Source of the DNA: Paenibacillus sp. V4I7
GTDB taxonomy: Bacteria > Bacillota > Bacilli > Paenibacillales > NBRC-103111
NCBI RefSeq assembly: GCF_030817275.1
Contig: NZ_JAUSZD010000002.1
Coordinates: 4,092,001-4,156,000 of the forward strand
Length of the DNA: 64,000 nt
Reading direction: 5' to 3'
Both the position numbers and the translations under genes were made by a program. The notes beneath the pieces are model-generated. The model worked only from the letters and a program-made list of their open reading frames with translations, was not told the origin of the DNA and did no database searches. This document shows, piece by piece, positions 1 to 8,870 of the stretch (its first letter is position 1; every line of letters begins with the position of its first letter).

Positions 1-387
1 TTCTGCGAATGGGAATTGTCCTTGGAACGATGTGTTTGTAAAGTGAGGAAAGCCGGCCATGTTTTCCCGTCTAGGTCCGTACCCATAACCCTCGAATTTC
101 CCTTTCCCTTCTCCTGTGTACGGTGTTTGTAAATCCCCATTGAGCACTTTGGTTAGTTTGACCTCACCCTTGCATTCCGCCTTTACGGCAAAGAATGAGA
201 ATCCGTTAAAGCTCAGCTTGTTGGGCCGGTTGAAAATTTCCCAATCTATCAGACGTCCGTTGCCGGCGAGACCGATACTACCCGTTCCAATCCCGCCAAG
301 CGGAAAAGAGATTTGGCTCGTTTTGGTTCCTGTATACATAAAATCTTTGTCCATACGAAACTGTTGGTTTAGTATATTGTTGCTCAT
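1..387 (-). CDS. GH116 family beta-glucosidase/glucosylceramidase, N-terminal 129 residues (partial)
   Basis: Reading from an ATG at 387 on the minus strand there are 129 uninterrupted codons running off the window edge, so the C-terminal catalytic part is missing. The N-terminus carries [18 protein letters not shown] followed by DWEIFNRPN, the signature start of the GH116 (GBA2-like, former DUF608) N-terminal beta-sandwich. GH116 enzymes hydrolyse beta-glucosides, beta-xylosides or glucosylceramide-like substrates; no signal peptide is visible, so it is probably cytosolic. A GAGGAGG ribosome-binding site lies just upstream. It starts 49 nt after the stop of the sugar ABC permease remnant and is probably its operon partner, acting on imported oligosaccharides. 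The exact substrate cannot be told from this fragment. Confidence 0.8.
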   Translation of the reverse strand, partial: MSNNILNQQFRMDKDFMYTGTKTSQISFPLGGIGTGSIGLAGNGRLIDWEIFNRPNKLSFNGFSFFAVKAECKGEVKLTKVLNGDLQTPYTGEGKGKFEGYGYGPRRENMAGFPHFTNTSFQGQFPFAE

Positions 388-436
388 ATCTTAGCCTCCT
401 CAAGTTCCTAACTGATTTCATGAATCCTGGCAGGCC

Positions 437-1182
437 TCATAGTTTAAGACCCCCCGCCGTAATGCCATCTAGCAAGTATTTTTGTCCGAAAATGTAAAAG
501 AGCAGCGGAACGATAAGCGACAATGTCACCCCTGCCAGAATAGCAGACAAATTCCCCGTCCCGAACGCTCCGGTTAATGCCGTCATACCGATCGGCAGCG
601 TCATTTTTTCGAAGGAATTCAGAAAAATTAATGGGCGGAAAAAATCGTTCCAATGCGCGATGAAACTTATGACCGAGGTAACGGCAACCGCCGGAAACGA
701 CATGGGAAGGATGACTTTAAGGAAAACCCATAATCGGCTAGCACCGTCCATATAAGCGGCTTCGTCATAGGAATAGGATATGGGTCATCATAGTTTGCCG
801 AATCATGAATATTCCGAACGGGTTGATAAGGCCTGGCAAAATGAGCGTCAAGTGCGTATCGACCAAACCTAACTTCGACATCAGAATGAACTGAGGAATG
901 ATCGTTACCTGCCCTGGGATCATAAGTCCGGAAAGAAAGACGAGAAATAGGACGTTGCGTCCCGGAAAAGCAATACGAGAGAAGGCAAAAGCCGCCATGC
1001 TTGAGATGAACACTCCGTGCACGTGAACGGAAAAAGCTAAAAAAATTTGTTACGAAGATACAATTACCGATAGGGGCGTCCCCCTCGCCACCGTTCCTGC
1101 ATATGAGTGGCAAATTAACAATATGAGCTTCAATTACGTAAATCGTGCACGTGAACGACCTTATCTTATCAAATGCCCCCAA
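437..1182 (-). pseudogene. Sugar ABC transporter permease (CUT1/MalG type), frameshifted and 5'-degraded
   Basis: Two adjacent minus-strand segments encode consecutive parts of one MalG-type inner-membrane permease. Segment 765-1022 encodes SSMAAFAFSRIAFPGRN and the next membrane helices; segment 437-751 encodes the EAA-loop end (MDGASRLWVFLKVILP) and the last helices. The expected joining sequence (SYDEAAYMDGAS) is in the second frame, and removing one C from the run at 782-784 restores a continuous frame. Upstream of 1022 the reading frame is also lost: a PIGNCIFVT stretch lies in another frame, and about 80-100 N-terminal residues with the first helices are missing or scrambled. The gene is therefore probably inactive, though a sequencing error could explain the single-base shift. 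It lies upstream of the GH116 gene and divergent from a LacI regulator. Confidence 0.65.
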
Positions 1183-1185
1183 GTT

Positions 1186-1199
1186 TGTAAACGCTTTTA
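1186..1199. promoter_or_regulatory. cre-like operator
   Basis: TGTAAACGCTTTTA matches the CcpA operator consensus TGWAANCGNTNWCA at 13 of 14 positions. It lies between the permease remnant and the divergent LacI gene, so it could serve CcpA or the LacI-family regulator. Prediction only. Confidence 0.4.
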
Positions 1200-1322
1200 T
1201 TACAAATTAGTTCATCTTTCCTATACCTACTCTTCCCTGCATCGTTCACGAGCACGGGTATTGACCAACCCGCTCTGTTAAGCTACGATTAGACCACTAG
1301 ATCCCATTCTCACGGAGGCCGC

Positions 1323-2327
1323 ATGAACATTACAAGTAAACAAATCGCCGAGCTGTGCGGAGTTACACGGGGAACGGTGGATCGGGCGTTAAACAACCGT
1401 CCCGGTATTAATTCGGAAACTCGTGTGAAAATACTGCGGGTCGCAGAGGAGCTCGGCTACCGCCCCCATTTTCTAGCACAAAGCCTTGTCAAAGGGCATA
1501 CAAAAACGTTAGGTATCGTGCTGTTTGACATTCATAATCAGATTTTCTCCCAGCTATTCCACGCATTCGAAGCCGAAGCTAGGAAACGGGGTTATATCGT
1601 CTATCTTGTCCTTTCTAATCGTGACAAGGACCTAGAACTAGAGTATATCAACAACTTGTTAGATCGTAGAGTCGACGGAATCGCATTGCTGCCGACCAAT
1701 TTCAACAAAAAATTTGAATCTCTTTTGACACGTTCGCGGACACCTATCGTAACATTCGGCAATCGCCTTTCAGGCCCTTTTCCTTATGTTTGGATCGACG
1801 ACAAGCAAGCGATCAGAGACTCTGTCGCCTTTCTCTCCAGTCAAGGCTATCGGTACTTGATCTACTTAAGCCCGCCTCTAATGCGAAAGGGGAAAGAGAA
1901 TATTTATGTGCCCGAACAACGATACCTTGGTTTTATCGAGGCATGTGATGAGATCTCAGATATGCGGCATAACGTCATCGCACAGAAAAATTATTTGGCT
2001 GAGTTGGAGCAATTGATAGAGAAAACGGACAGCAAGAGTGCGATCTTATGCTCTAGTGACGTGTACGCACTTGAGGTTCTGAAATGGTTGAAATCCCGCA
2101 AAATCCGAGTACCCGAACAAATTGGCCTCATGGGTTTCGATAACATTCATGTATTAAAATACATTAATCCCGCACTAACAACAGTGGACTATAATGTGAA
2201 TGAAATCGGCACGAAACTCGCCGACATCTTAATTAGCCAAATTAACAATGACGAGGTTCCTGCCGAGACACTTATCACTCATCATGTCCTTCAGGGAGAA
2301 TCCGTCACGCTGGACAGAGATTTATAA
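1323..2327 (+). CDS. LacI family transcriptional regulator
   Basis: This 334-residue protein has an N-terminal LacI helix-turn-helix (about residues 4-25, QIAELCGVTRGTVDRALNNR), a hinge helix region (AEELGYRPHFLAQSL) and a periplasmic-binding-protein-like effector domain (from about residue 62, TLGIVLFDIHNQIF, to the C-terminus with GLMGFDNIHVLKYINPALTTV). Family members repress sugar genes until the sugar binds. The ATG follows a GGAGG site. It is transcribed away from the disrupted permease and GH116 gene, which are its likely targets. The stop codon sits in the loop of its own terminator hairpin. Confidence 0.9.
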   Translation: MNITSKQIAELCGVTRGTVDRALNNRPGINSETRVKILRVAEELGYRPHFLAQSLVKGHTKTLGIVLFDIHNQIFSQLFHAFEAEARKRGYIVYLVLSNRDKDLELEYINNLLDRRVDGIALLPTNFNKKFESLLTRSRTPIVTFGNRLSGPFPYVWIDDKQAIRDSVAFLSSQGYRYLIYLSPPLMRKGKENIYVPEQRYLGFIEACDEISDMRHNVIAQKNYLAELEQLIEKTDSKSAILCSSDVYALEVLKWLKSRKIRVPEQIGLMGFDNIHVLKYINPALTTVDYNVNEIGTKLADILISQINNDEVPAETLITHHVLQGESVTLDRDL

Positions 2328-2341
2328 GTCTCTGTCTTTTT
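2313..2341 (+). terminator. Rho-independent terminator of the LacI gene
   Basis: GACAGAGA and TCTCTGTC form an 8-bp stem with the TAA stop codon in the loop, followed by TTTTT. Confidence 0.8.
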
Positions 2342-2373
2342 CAGCGCAACATGAGTGGTCAACCTGAATAGCT

Positions 2374-2619
2374 TTAAGAGCCATCGGCGAACGATTGGCC
2401 TTTGGTGGCAAGAGCTTGACGGATCTGCTCCAGAGCCTTTGGTCCCATTCCATGAAGCTTCAATATCTCGGACTCGGTGAGCTTGGTGAACTGCTCTAGC
2501 CGCAAGTATCCAGCACTTGCGAGTGCTCGACGACCTGGATTGCTTAACTTCGGAAGGTCAGACTTCTGCTCGTCGGCAATTTCCACATGATTAGGTTCAA
2601 TGCTTTTGTGTTTAGGCAT
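2374..2619 (-). CDS. Small helix-hairpin-helix protein resembling the RNA polymerase alpha C-terminal domain
   Basis: An 81-residue protein. Residues about 24-72 (LPKLSNPGRRALASAGY, then LTESEILKLHGMGPKALEQI) match the fold of the RNA polymerase alpha-subunit C-terminal domain, with two short helices and a helix-hairpin-helix around GMGPKAL. In alpha this fold binds the DNA UP element and activators. Here it stands alone behind a 23-residue polar N-terminus. It has a strong AAGGAGG ribosome-binding site and lies 25 nt downstream of the lipoprotein gene, so the two may be co-transcribed. Function unknown; DNA binding is inferred from fold resemblance. Confidence 0.75.
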   Translation of the reverse strand: MPKHKSIEPNHVEIADEQKSDLPKLSNPGRRALASAGYLRLEQFTKLTESEILKLHGMGPKALEQIRQALATKGQSFADGS

Positions 2620-2644
2620 CTTAAGTCCTCCTTATTTTCTCCCA

Positions 2645-3550
2645 TTAACGTTCAATGACAACCTGTGTCACGATTTTCTCCGGCCCAATTTCGTATCCTG
2701 CAAACCAAATCTTTACGCTTTCTCCCATTTTGATGTCGGAAATGTCCGCATTTTTATCATTCATCCACACTTGTGTAATTGGGAGCAGTCGATGCTTTAC
2801 ACCATCAACTTCGATTGTTCGTTCTGTGTTAACGCCTTCACCCGTTTTCTCTAATCCCGTGACATTACCTCTTGCATCGCCTATTCCATTGTCTCTTGTC
2901 ATTATTTCAAGGCGTAGTCCCGTTGTTTGCCCTGGGTAACTCGTCAACATCAAGCCTTCGCTCCAAACCTTGACTATAGAGCCGATTCTTACGTCCCTCG
3001 CATGGATTAGCTTCCCTTCAAACTCCATGTTCGCATCGTCCGACATCGTGTACCACGCAGCGTCAGGCATTTTCTTTTCTTTGTCTAAGAATTTATTGGA
3101 TGACACAACCAGAAACCGACCCTTTTCATCGATTGCAGTGATTTTGCCAGTCAATCCTGGTTGATCTCCAATTGTGTATACCGAAATGTTCAGTGGAAAC
3201 TCGCCACCGACCGCCTTATAGATCGATTGTCTGAGCCCGGCTTCCTCATCCTCAGACATCAACTTAGAATGATCGCCAATTCGACGGATTTCTAGGAAAC
3301 CTTCGTTTTCGTTGCTGTATGATGACTGGAACTTCACATGGTGGCTTTCAAATACGTTTTTCAATGAGGGGAGCTGATTCACATACTTTTCCAACTCCTG
3401 TTTAGATATAGATGCCACCTTTCCAGGAGTCTTGGATGGCTCAGCTCCCTCACCTCTGTTCAGGAGATTCGATTTCCCACAACTTGAAAATAACATCGCT
3501 ACAACTATTATACAAACAACTACACCGAACAACCTCATCTCTTTCCGCAC
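2645..3550 (-). CDS. Lipoprotein with tandem DUF3221/YobA-like domains
   Basis: A 301-residue protein with a lipoprotein signal peptide (MRKEMRLFGVVVCIIVVAMLF then the lipobox SSC at about residue 24), so it should be anchored outside the membrane. An N-terminal region of about 90 residues resembles a small extracytoplasmic domain. Two beta-rich repeats follow: about 128-215 (GKITAIDEKGRFLVVSSNKF ... GSIVKVWSEG) and about 222-300 (GNVTGLEKTGEG ... GESVKIWFAGYE). Both show the KVW/KIW plus G pattern of DUF3221 (YobA) proteins. The family has no assigned activity. Confidence 0.8.
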   Translation of the reverse strand: MRKEMRLFGVVVCIIVVAMLFSSCGKSNLLNRGEGAEPSKTPGKVASISKQELEKYVNQLPSLKNVFESHHVKFQSSYSNENEGFLEIRRIGDHSKLMSEDEEAGLRQSIYKAVGGEFPLNISVYTIGDQPGLTGKITAIDEKGRFLVVSSNKFLDKEKKMPDAAWYTMSDDANMEFEGKLIHARDVRIGSIVKVWSEGLMLTSYPGQTTGLRLEIMTRDNGIGDARGNVTGLEKTGEGVNTERTIEVDGVKHRLLPITQVWMNDKNADISDIKMGESVKIWFAGYEIGPEKIVTQVVIER

Positions 3551-3672
3551 GACACGCCTCCTTATTCAAGAGTAGGATAGTTACTATTTGACAGGTATCC
3601 TTTCATGATTTTGTAACTATTAGACGCGTTAAAGCTAATCATAGTTTCGTTATACTGCCCTTCTGAATGGCA

Positions 3673-3704
3673 CAAAAAAAACCCACAGCAACAGGCTGCG
3701 GGTT
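3673..3704 (-). terminator. Rho-independent terminator of the phosphatase/nuclease gene
   Basis: On the minus strand a 10-bp stem (AACCCGCAGC with GCTGTGGGTT) is followed by eight T residues, 40 nt after the stop at 3745. Confidence 0.85.
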
Positions 3705-3744
3705 AAGTTTTATTGGCAAGTATAGCTGCTATAGCTGTTCCATG

Positions 3745-4506
3745 CTACAATCGTACACTCGCCACGACAGGATAATGGTCTGACGGATAACGACCGTTGT
3801 ACATACTTCGGTCGACGTTGATTGAAGTCACTTGAATTTCGGGCGTCACGAAAATGTAATCTATCGGCTCTCCCGTGTCGCCGCCGTTAAAGTCATGCCA
3901 GGTGCTGCCTACTTTATCGTTCGCGTCGTAAGCGTCACAAAGCCCCGCTTGGGTCAGAATTTCGATCACTTTGCTGCTTGGGCTACAGTTAAAATCACCA
4001 GTCAACACTGCCGGAATTCCGTCTCGGCCGCTCATGGAGCGGATTCGTTCTACAATAAGCTGGATGCCGTTCGTTCTGGCTTCCTCACTTTTATGATCCA
4101 AGTGAGTATTGAACACGAACCACTCCTGTCCGTCTTGCTGCCTAAGCCGTACCCATGTGCATATACGCGGACAACCAGTGTTCCAGCTCAAGTAACCGAG
4201 CCTTTCAGGATATTCGGATAGACCGAAGTTCCCGCTCTCGACTGGCTTCAGCAAGCCGCGATGATAGAAGATAGCACAATGCTCGTCTTCGTTCCCTCCC
4301 TGACGGCCATCACCAAGCCAAGCATAATCCGATAGCAGCTCCTGCAGATCCTGCAGCATAGCATGCGTTCCCTCCTGCGTGCAAACAATCGCTGCTTCTG
4401 CTTTTTTTATGGCCTCAGCCGCTTCATTGATACGATTCGGCCATGCATTGTCGCCATCCTGTTTGACATTAACCCGCAGGTTAAACGTCATCACGGTTAT
4501 ATCCAT
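3745..4506 (-). CDS. Endonuclease/exonuclease/phosphatase family metal-dependent hydrolase
   Basis: A 253-residue single-domain protein covering the EEP fold end to end. Visible motifs in order are MTFNLR (strand 1), CTQEG (metal-binding Glu), NTHLDH (catalytic His), TGDFNCSPSS (Asp/Asn pair), DYIFVT and the terminal SDHYPV (general-base Asp-His). The family includes DNases, sphingomyelinases and inositol-phosphate phosphatases; this short, signal-less form is usually annotated only as an EEP hydrolase. Its GGAGG site overlaps the end of the FIMAH remnant immediately upstream, suggesting both once belonged to one transcription unit. Substrate unknown. Confidence 0.85.
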   Translation of the reverse strand: MDITVMTFNLRVNVKQDGDNAWPNRINEAAEAIKKAEAAIVCTQEGTHAMLQDLQELLSDYAWLGDGRQGGNEDEHCAIFYHRGLLKPVESGNFGLSEYPERLGYLSWNTGCPRICTWVRLRQQDGQEWFVFNTHLDHKSEEARTNGIQLIVERIRSMSGRDGIPAVLTGDFNCSPSSKVIEILTQAGLCDAYDANDKVGSTWHDFNGGDTGEPIDYIFVTPEIQVTSINVDRSMYNGRYPSDHYPVVASVRL

Positions 4507-4508
4507 GG

Positions 4509-4887
4509 TTATCCTCCAATAGGGTTACAATAACCTGCCAACTTCTTAAGAATTTGTGCTTGTTCTGTCGTCATTTTTTTGCCATTTAGGGCGTCCACTT
4601 CGTTAAGGAAAGCATGGAGCATACCTTCCTTTGCCTTTTGATTACCTCGCTTCTCCGCTTCCTGCGCATTCAGAAACTTACTGCATAGCTCACTTGCAAT
4701 CCCCTGATCGTCCGCCATGAATTGACGAATGAGTTCGCTCACCCCGTCATAAGTCACGGAAACTTGGAACGTAAATGTGACGTTACTGGTGTTCCCTGCC
4801 AAGTCTGTGGCCGACACCGTAATATCGTGGCTTCCAGGTTCAAAGGTATAAGCAGGTTGCCCAACGAGTGAAGATGAACACCTTTAC
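4509..4887 (-). pseudogene. C-terminal remnant of a secreted multidomain protein (Ig-like plus FIMAH-type domain)
   Basis: The frame opens just after the end of ktrB and encodes about 122 residues with no credible start; a GTG at 4817 is the first possible one. Residues SLVGQPAYTFEPGSHDITV then SATDLAGNTSNVTFTFQVSV form the last strands of a bacterial Ig-like domain, and the rest (YDGVSELIRQFMADDQGIAS ... KKLAGYC) is a helical C-terminal domain like the FIMAH domain of secreted glycosidases and nucleases. The bulk of the protein and its signal peptide are absent, with the break at the ktrB stop. I infer a deletion that removed the 5' part of a large extracellular enzyme gene. Confidence 0.6.
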
Positions 4888-4889
4888 TA

Positions 4890-6245
4890 TTAGCCGATCG
4901 TGATCTTCCCCTCGGGGTAACGATACGTCTCTTTTTTCGGCAACGGCGACAAGGTATAGGCCAATGTGACGGGACCAAGACGTCCGACAAACATTAACAT
5001 GATGATAAACACCTTACCGAATCCCGAGAGCTGCGACGTTAATCCAACCGACATTCCCGCGGTAGCATACGCCGAAGTTACCTCGAACAAAATGCCCAAG
5101 AATGGGAAGTTCTCGGTGATCGAGAGGATCATTGTCGAAAGTACAATTAAGATAAAGGAGAGCAAAGTAAATGTAATAGCTTTATAAATCCGATCCTTCG
5201 AAATTCTTCGATGGAATAGTACAATTTCTTCCCTGCCTCGAACCATTGCGTAAACCGCTCCGACAAGGATTACGAAGGTTGTCACCTTAATCCCCCCACC
5301 AGAGGAACCAGGCGCGGCACCGATAAACATCATGATAATGATAAAAAATTGCGTAGCCTGCCGCATCGAAGCGATATCGACCGAATTCACGCCCGCTGAA
5401 CGTGATGACACGGATTGCAGCATCGCGCTGAGCGTTTTACCTAAGGTGGACAATGGCTGAAGTGTAAGGGAATTCGAGTACTCAAACACAAAGATGACCA
5501 GTGTGCCTACCAATATCAGAACCGCAGAGGCGCTAAGGACAACCTTGCTGTGCAGCGTTAGTTTTTTATTCTTAGGGTACGTAAGCAAGTCAGAGATAAC
5601 GATAAATCCGATTCCGCCTAAAATGATAAGCAACATCGAGACGATATTGATGTACGGGTCTTCTACATAATGCATGAGACTTCCCATTCTATTAGGTAAA
5701 CCGCCAAACAGATCGAATCCCGCGTTGTTGAATATCGAGATGCTATGAAAAACACCGAAGTACAATGCTTGGCCGATCGGCATTTCAAATGACCATCGAA
5801 GTGCGAATAACAGCGCGCCTGCCAGCTCAATATATAGCGCATAGATCAACACCTTGCGAATAAGACGGACTATACCTTCCGTTGAATCATGGTTCATCGC
5901 TTCCTGTAAGATGAGACGTTCCTGAAAAGAAATACGGCGGCGTAGTACGAGTGCAATTAGTGTAGACATCGTCATGAAGCCGAGACCGCCAATTTGGACT
6001 AGCACAATAATAACAATCTCCCCAAAGGCCGATAAATGCGCTCCTGTATTGATCACAGACAGCCCGGTAACACAAGTAGCGGAAGTCGACATAAATACGG
6101 CGTCAATAAATGTTAATCTGGCTTCGCCAACATAGGAGATAGGCAGCCAAAGTAGGACGGCACCTATGAGGATCATTATTACGAATCCGATCGCCATTAC
6201 TTGAGGTGGACCCCAGCGGAATTTTTTCTTTGAATAATTTAACAT
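4890..6245 (-). CDS. ktrB: KtrB-type potassium uptake channel subunit (TrkH family)
   Basis: A 451-residue polytopic membrane protein made of four membrane-pore-membrane repeats. The four selectivity-filter segments are visible: STSATCVTGLSV, IFNNAGFDLFG, SSRSAGVNS and SAYATAGMSVG. It forms the K+ (often Na+-dependent) pathway and normally works with a cytosolic KtrA ring that binds ATP/ADP and c-di-AMP; no ktrA is in the window, so that subunit must be encoded elsewhere. The ATG follows a GGAG site. It diverges from the uracil permease gene across about 175 nt. Confidence 0.92.
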   Translation of the reverse strand: MLNYSKKKFRWGPPQVMAIGFVIMILIGAVLLWLPISYVGEARLTFIDAVFMSTSATCVTGLSVINTGAHLSAFGEIVIIVLVQIGGLGFMTMSTLIALVLRRRISFQERLILQEAMNHDSTEGIVRLIRKVLIYALYIELAGALLFALRWSFEMPIGQALYFGVFHSISIFNNAGFDLFGGLPNRMGSLMHYVEDPYINIVSMLLIILGGIGFIVISDLLTYPKNKKLTLHSKVVLSASAVLILVGTLVIFVFEYSNSLTLQPLSTLGKTLSAMLQSVSSRSAGVNSVDIASMRQATQFFIIIMMFIGAAPGSSGGGIKVTTFVILVGAVYAMVRGREEIVLFHRRISKDRIYKAITFTLLSFILIVLSTMILSITENFPFLGILFEVTSAYATAGMSVGLTSQLSGFGKVFIIMLMFVGRLGPVTLAYTLSPLPKKETYRYPEGKITIG

Positions 6246-6420
6246 ATGAAGGCTCCATAAGCATAGGATTGTCCGATTATTGTATAATCTGACAGAAACA
6301 AAGTAAAGGCAGCATTAACAAGATGGCATGGCCTTATCGAATTTTTGATCATTTATTTCTTTTTTTCATCCGAATTATGATAAGATATCGTACGATAAGT
6401 TTAAGAAGGGAGTTCCAACC

Positions 6421-7692
6421 GTGTCTCGTATTATTCAAGTAGATGAACGCCCCTCCATAGGTGAAAGTATTCCCCTTAGTTTACAGCATTTATTTGCAAT
6501 GTTTGGCTCCACCGTGCTGGTCCCTATTTTGTTTAATGTCGATCCAGCTACGATTCTGTTGATGAATGGGTTAGGCACTTTGCTTTATATTTTCATCACA
6601 AAAGGAAAGATCCCCGCATTTTTGGGGTCAAGCTTCGCCTTCCTCTCCCCCGTTTTCGTCGTCATCGCTTCCAAAGGATATAGTTCAGCGTTAGGCGGAT
6701 TTCTGGTCGTCGGATTGATTTTTACGATCATAGCGTTGTTAATTCGTGTCGTGGGGACACGCTGGATTGACGTCGTATTTCCACCTGCTGCGATGGGAGC
6801 GATCGTTGCCGTTATTGGTCTAGAGTTAGTACCTACAGCCGCCACTATGGCAGGCATTATTCCGCCAGCTAATTTAAAAGAAGCCTGGGTTCCCAATCCT
6901 ATCGTTATATCGGTTTCTATTTTTACATTGATGGTAGGAGTAATAGGTTCCGTTGTCTTCCGTGGACTTTTGAAGGTCATTCCGATTTTGGCAGCTATCG
7001 TTGCCGGTTACCTACTTGCAGCATTGCTTGGTTTGGTGCATGTAAGCGAAACATTTGGAGGTGCCCAGTGGTTCAGACTCCCTACTTTCTACAGCCCAAC
7101 ATTCGATCTGGCGAGTATTTTAATCATCGCTCCTGCTGCTTTAGTTGTCATTGCTGAGCATATTGGCCACTTGATTGTTACCGGGAATATGGTAGGAAAA
7201 GATTTATCAAAAGACCCTGGACTTAGTAGATCCTTACTTGGAAATGGCATCTCTACCATACTGTCCTCTTTAGTAGGCTCAACGCCAAATACAACTTATG
7301 GTGAAAACATTGGTGTCATGGCAATTAGCCGCGTATATTCTGTGTGGGTTATCGGAGGAGCAGCGATCCTAGCGATTGTGCTCTCCTTTGTCGGGAAAAT
7401 CTCAGCATTGATTCAAACCATACCAACACCTGTCATGGGAGGCGTTTCCTTGCTGCTGTTCGGTATCATCGCTGCTTCGGGGGTCCGTATGCTGGTGGAA
7501 ACCAAAGTCGATTATTCCAAACCGGTCAATCTGATTCTAACTACCGTTGTACTTGTCATTGGCCTTAGCGGAGCAACGCTGAGATTAGGGCATTTTGAAC
7601 TTAAGGGTATGGCACTGGCCACCATAGTTGCCATTTTGCTTAGCATGTTCTTCAAGCTGTTAGAGGTTTTCAAGCTATCTAACGACAAATGA
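6421..7692 (+). CDS. uraA: Uracil permease, NCS2 family (UraA/PyrP type)
   Basis: A 423-residue membrane protein that begins with a GTG after an AAGGGAG site. The N-terminal LSLQHLFAMFGSTVLVPILF motif, the GSSFAFLSPV segment and the conserved AEHIGHL (glutamate of transmembrane 8) and GSTPNTTYGENIGVMA (transmembrane 10) motifs place it in the uracil branch of the nucleobase-cation symporters. It imports uracil with protons. It stands as a single gene with its own terminator and no pyrR neighbour, and I do not see a PyrR attenuator in the short leader. Confidence 0.92.
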   Translation: MSRIIQVDERPSIGESIPLSLQHLFAMFGSTVLVPILFNVDPATILLMNGLGTLLYIFITKGKIPAFLGSSFAFLSPVFVVIASKGYSSALGGFLVVGLIFTIIALLIRVVGTRWIDVVFPPAAMGAIVAVIGLELVPTAATMAGIIPPANLKEAWVPNPIVISVSIFTLMVGVIGSVVFRGLLKVIPILAAIVAGYLLAALLGLVHVSETFGGAQWFRLPTFYSPTFDLASILIIAPAALVVIAEHIGHLIVTGNMVGKDLSKDPGLSRSLLGNGISTILSSLVGSTPNTTYGENIGVMAISRVYSVWVIGGAAILAIVLSFVGKISALIQTIPTPVMGGVSLLLFGIIAASGVRMLVETKVDYSKPVNLILTTVVLVIGLSGATLRLGHFELKGMALATIVAILLSMFFKLLEVFKLSNDK

Positions 7693-7707
7693 TCAAATCG
7701 TATAAAG

Positions 7708-7756
7708 AATGGCTATCCCCTAAGTCTTAACAGACCCGGGGATAGCCATTTTTTAA
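7708..7756 (+). terminator. Strong Rho-independent terminator after uraA
   Basis: AATGGCTATCCCC pairs with GGGGATAGCCATT (13 bp) and is followed by TTTT; it ends the uracil permease transcript. Confidence 0.9.
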
Positions 7757-7790
7757 ATATGATAATAAATTAAACGCTGTCCTGTCTTCG

Positions 7791-8696
7791 CTATATCTGC
7801 TTCAACCGCTTAAAAATATGGATGGCATCAAAAAAAGGCTCGTTATAACGACCATCCTCCTGAACTGTCCAACAGGTTGCAAGAACAGAATGTGCAAACC
7901 CCCACGATAACATTCTTTTTTTGTCTAAATTCAACTCTTTTACAAATTTATCAATACGCTTCTCAATAACATGAGTTGAATCTCCATTAGGCAATTTATT
8001 TAATAAATATTGAATGACATCGTATTCTCTGTCGCCAATCAACCCTTTAGGATCAATCGCTAACCAAGGTTCCCTTGCAGCCGTCAGAATATTGTAATGA
8101 TGCAAATCGCCATGAAGTAAAAATGGTGTATCCGGCATAGCGTTCATTGATCTATAAGTGTCCACTGCTTCTTGCAGTATTTCCTTTGTTATAGGACCAA
8201 GACCTTCTCTATTTTTCTTGAAAATATGAATTAATTTCTCTTCCATATGCATAGTTGTAGGAATACTAGATGAATTAGATGGTACAGGAATCCATAGTTT
8301 CTTCATTACTTGCGAGGCTATTTGTGCAGCTTCCTCCTCATTTTCTATTGAGGCTAATGTTTTCCCAGGAATTAATCGTTCAAGAATAAGAATCCCTTTT
8401 GCGATATCAACATCAATGATTTTAACAATGCCATTCCCATTAAAAAGTGTAAGGGCATCAACTTCAGATACAAATTCATCGCCTGGGATGACGAGTTTTA
8501 TCACAACTTCAGTTCCATCTTTCCGTATGGCAGGAGCCACAAAATTAAAAGATAAATCAAACGGGGGCAATATTTTCATTTGCCAACGCTTCTCGCAATC
8601 ATAAATAAGCCTATCAAAATCTCTCAACCATATTTCAGCTTTACCCTTATGAACATCTCTTAATGTTTGAACGAATTGTTCTGGTAAGCTACTCAT
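7791..8696 (-). CDS. APH(6)/hydroxyurea phosphotransferase-type kinase
   Basis: About 301 residues, starting at the ATG at 8696, which has a GGGGG site at good distance; a GTG 15 nt upstream is less likely because it overlaps that site. The protein has the aminoglycoside/hydroxyurea kinase layout of the StrB/APH(6) family: an N-lobe with VVIKLVIP (lysine), ILERLIPGKTL, then LLHGDLHHYNIL (catalytic Asp and Asn) and LAIDPKGLIGDREYD (Mg-binding Asp). Known members phosphorylate streptomycin or hydroxyurea, but many genomic copies have no tested substrate. Single gene, flanked by convergent uraA. A role in antibiotic inactivation is possible but unproven. Confidence 0.8.
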   Translation of the reverse strand: MSSLPEQFVQTLRDVHKGKAEIWLRDFDRLIYDCEKRWQMKILPPFDLSFNFVAPAIRKDGTEVVIKLVIPGDEFVSEVDALTLFNGNGIVKIIDVDIAKGILILERLIPGKTLASIENEEEAAQIASQVMKKLWIPVPSNSSSIPTTMHMEEKLIHIFKKNREGLGPITKEILQEAVDTYRSMNAMPDTPFLLHGDLHHYNILTAAREPWLAIDPKGLIGDREYDVIQYLLNKLPNGDSTHVIEKRIDKFVKELNLDKKRMLSWGFAHSVLATCWTVQEDGRYNEPFFDAIHIFKRLKQI

Positions 8697-8870
8697 TATC
8701 TTTACCCCCACAATATGACAGTACGATCGATCTCATTATAAGATATATCGTTCAGATTAGGTACTTATCTATATATGAGAATGGTTTCATCTAATATAGG
8801 ATTTGTTTTTACGCTTATTTTTTATTAAAATAATTAAATTCGCTAACCATTTTGCAAAGAAGGAACCCAT

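Noticed and set aside
116-394. A 92-codon plus-strand frame at the left edge
   Set aside because: It lies opposite the GH116 N-terminus, whose conserved motifs are clear on the minus strand.
667-1182. A 171-codon minus-strand frame starting at a TTG through the permease remnant
   Set aside because: Only short pieces match the permease; most of it is the wrong frame of the two recognisable segments. Used only to show the 5' decay.
6246-6420. c-di-AMP (ydaO) riboswitch before ktrB or a PyrR attenuator before uraA
   Set aside because: The divergent spacer is only about 175 nt and shows no ydaO-type or PyrR-type motif or attenuator hairpin.
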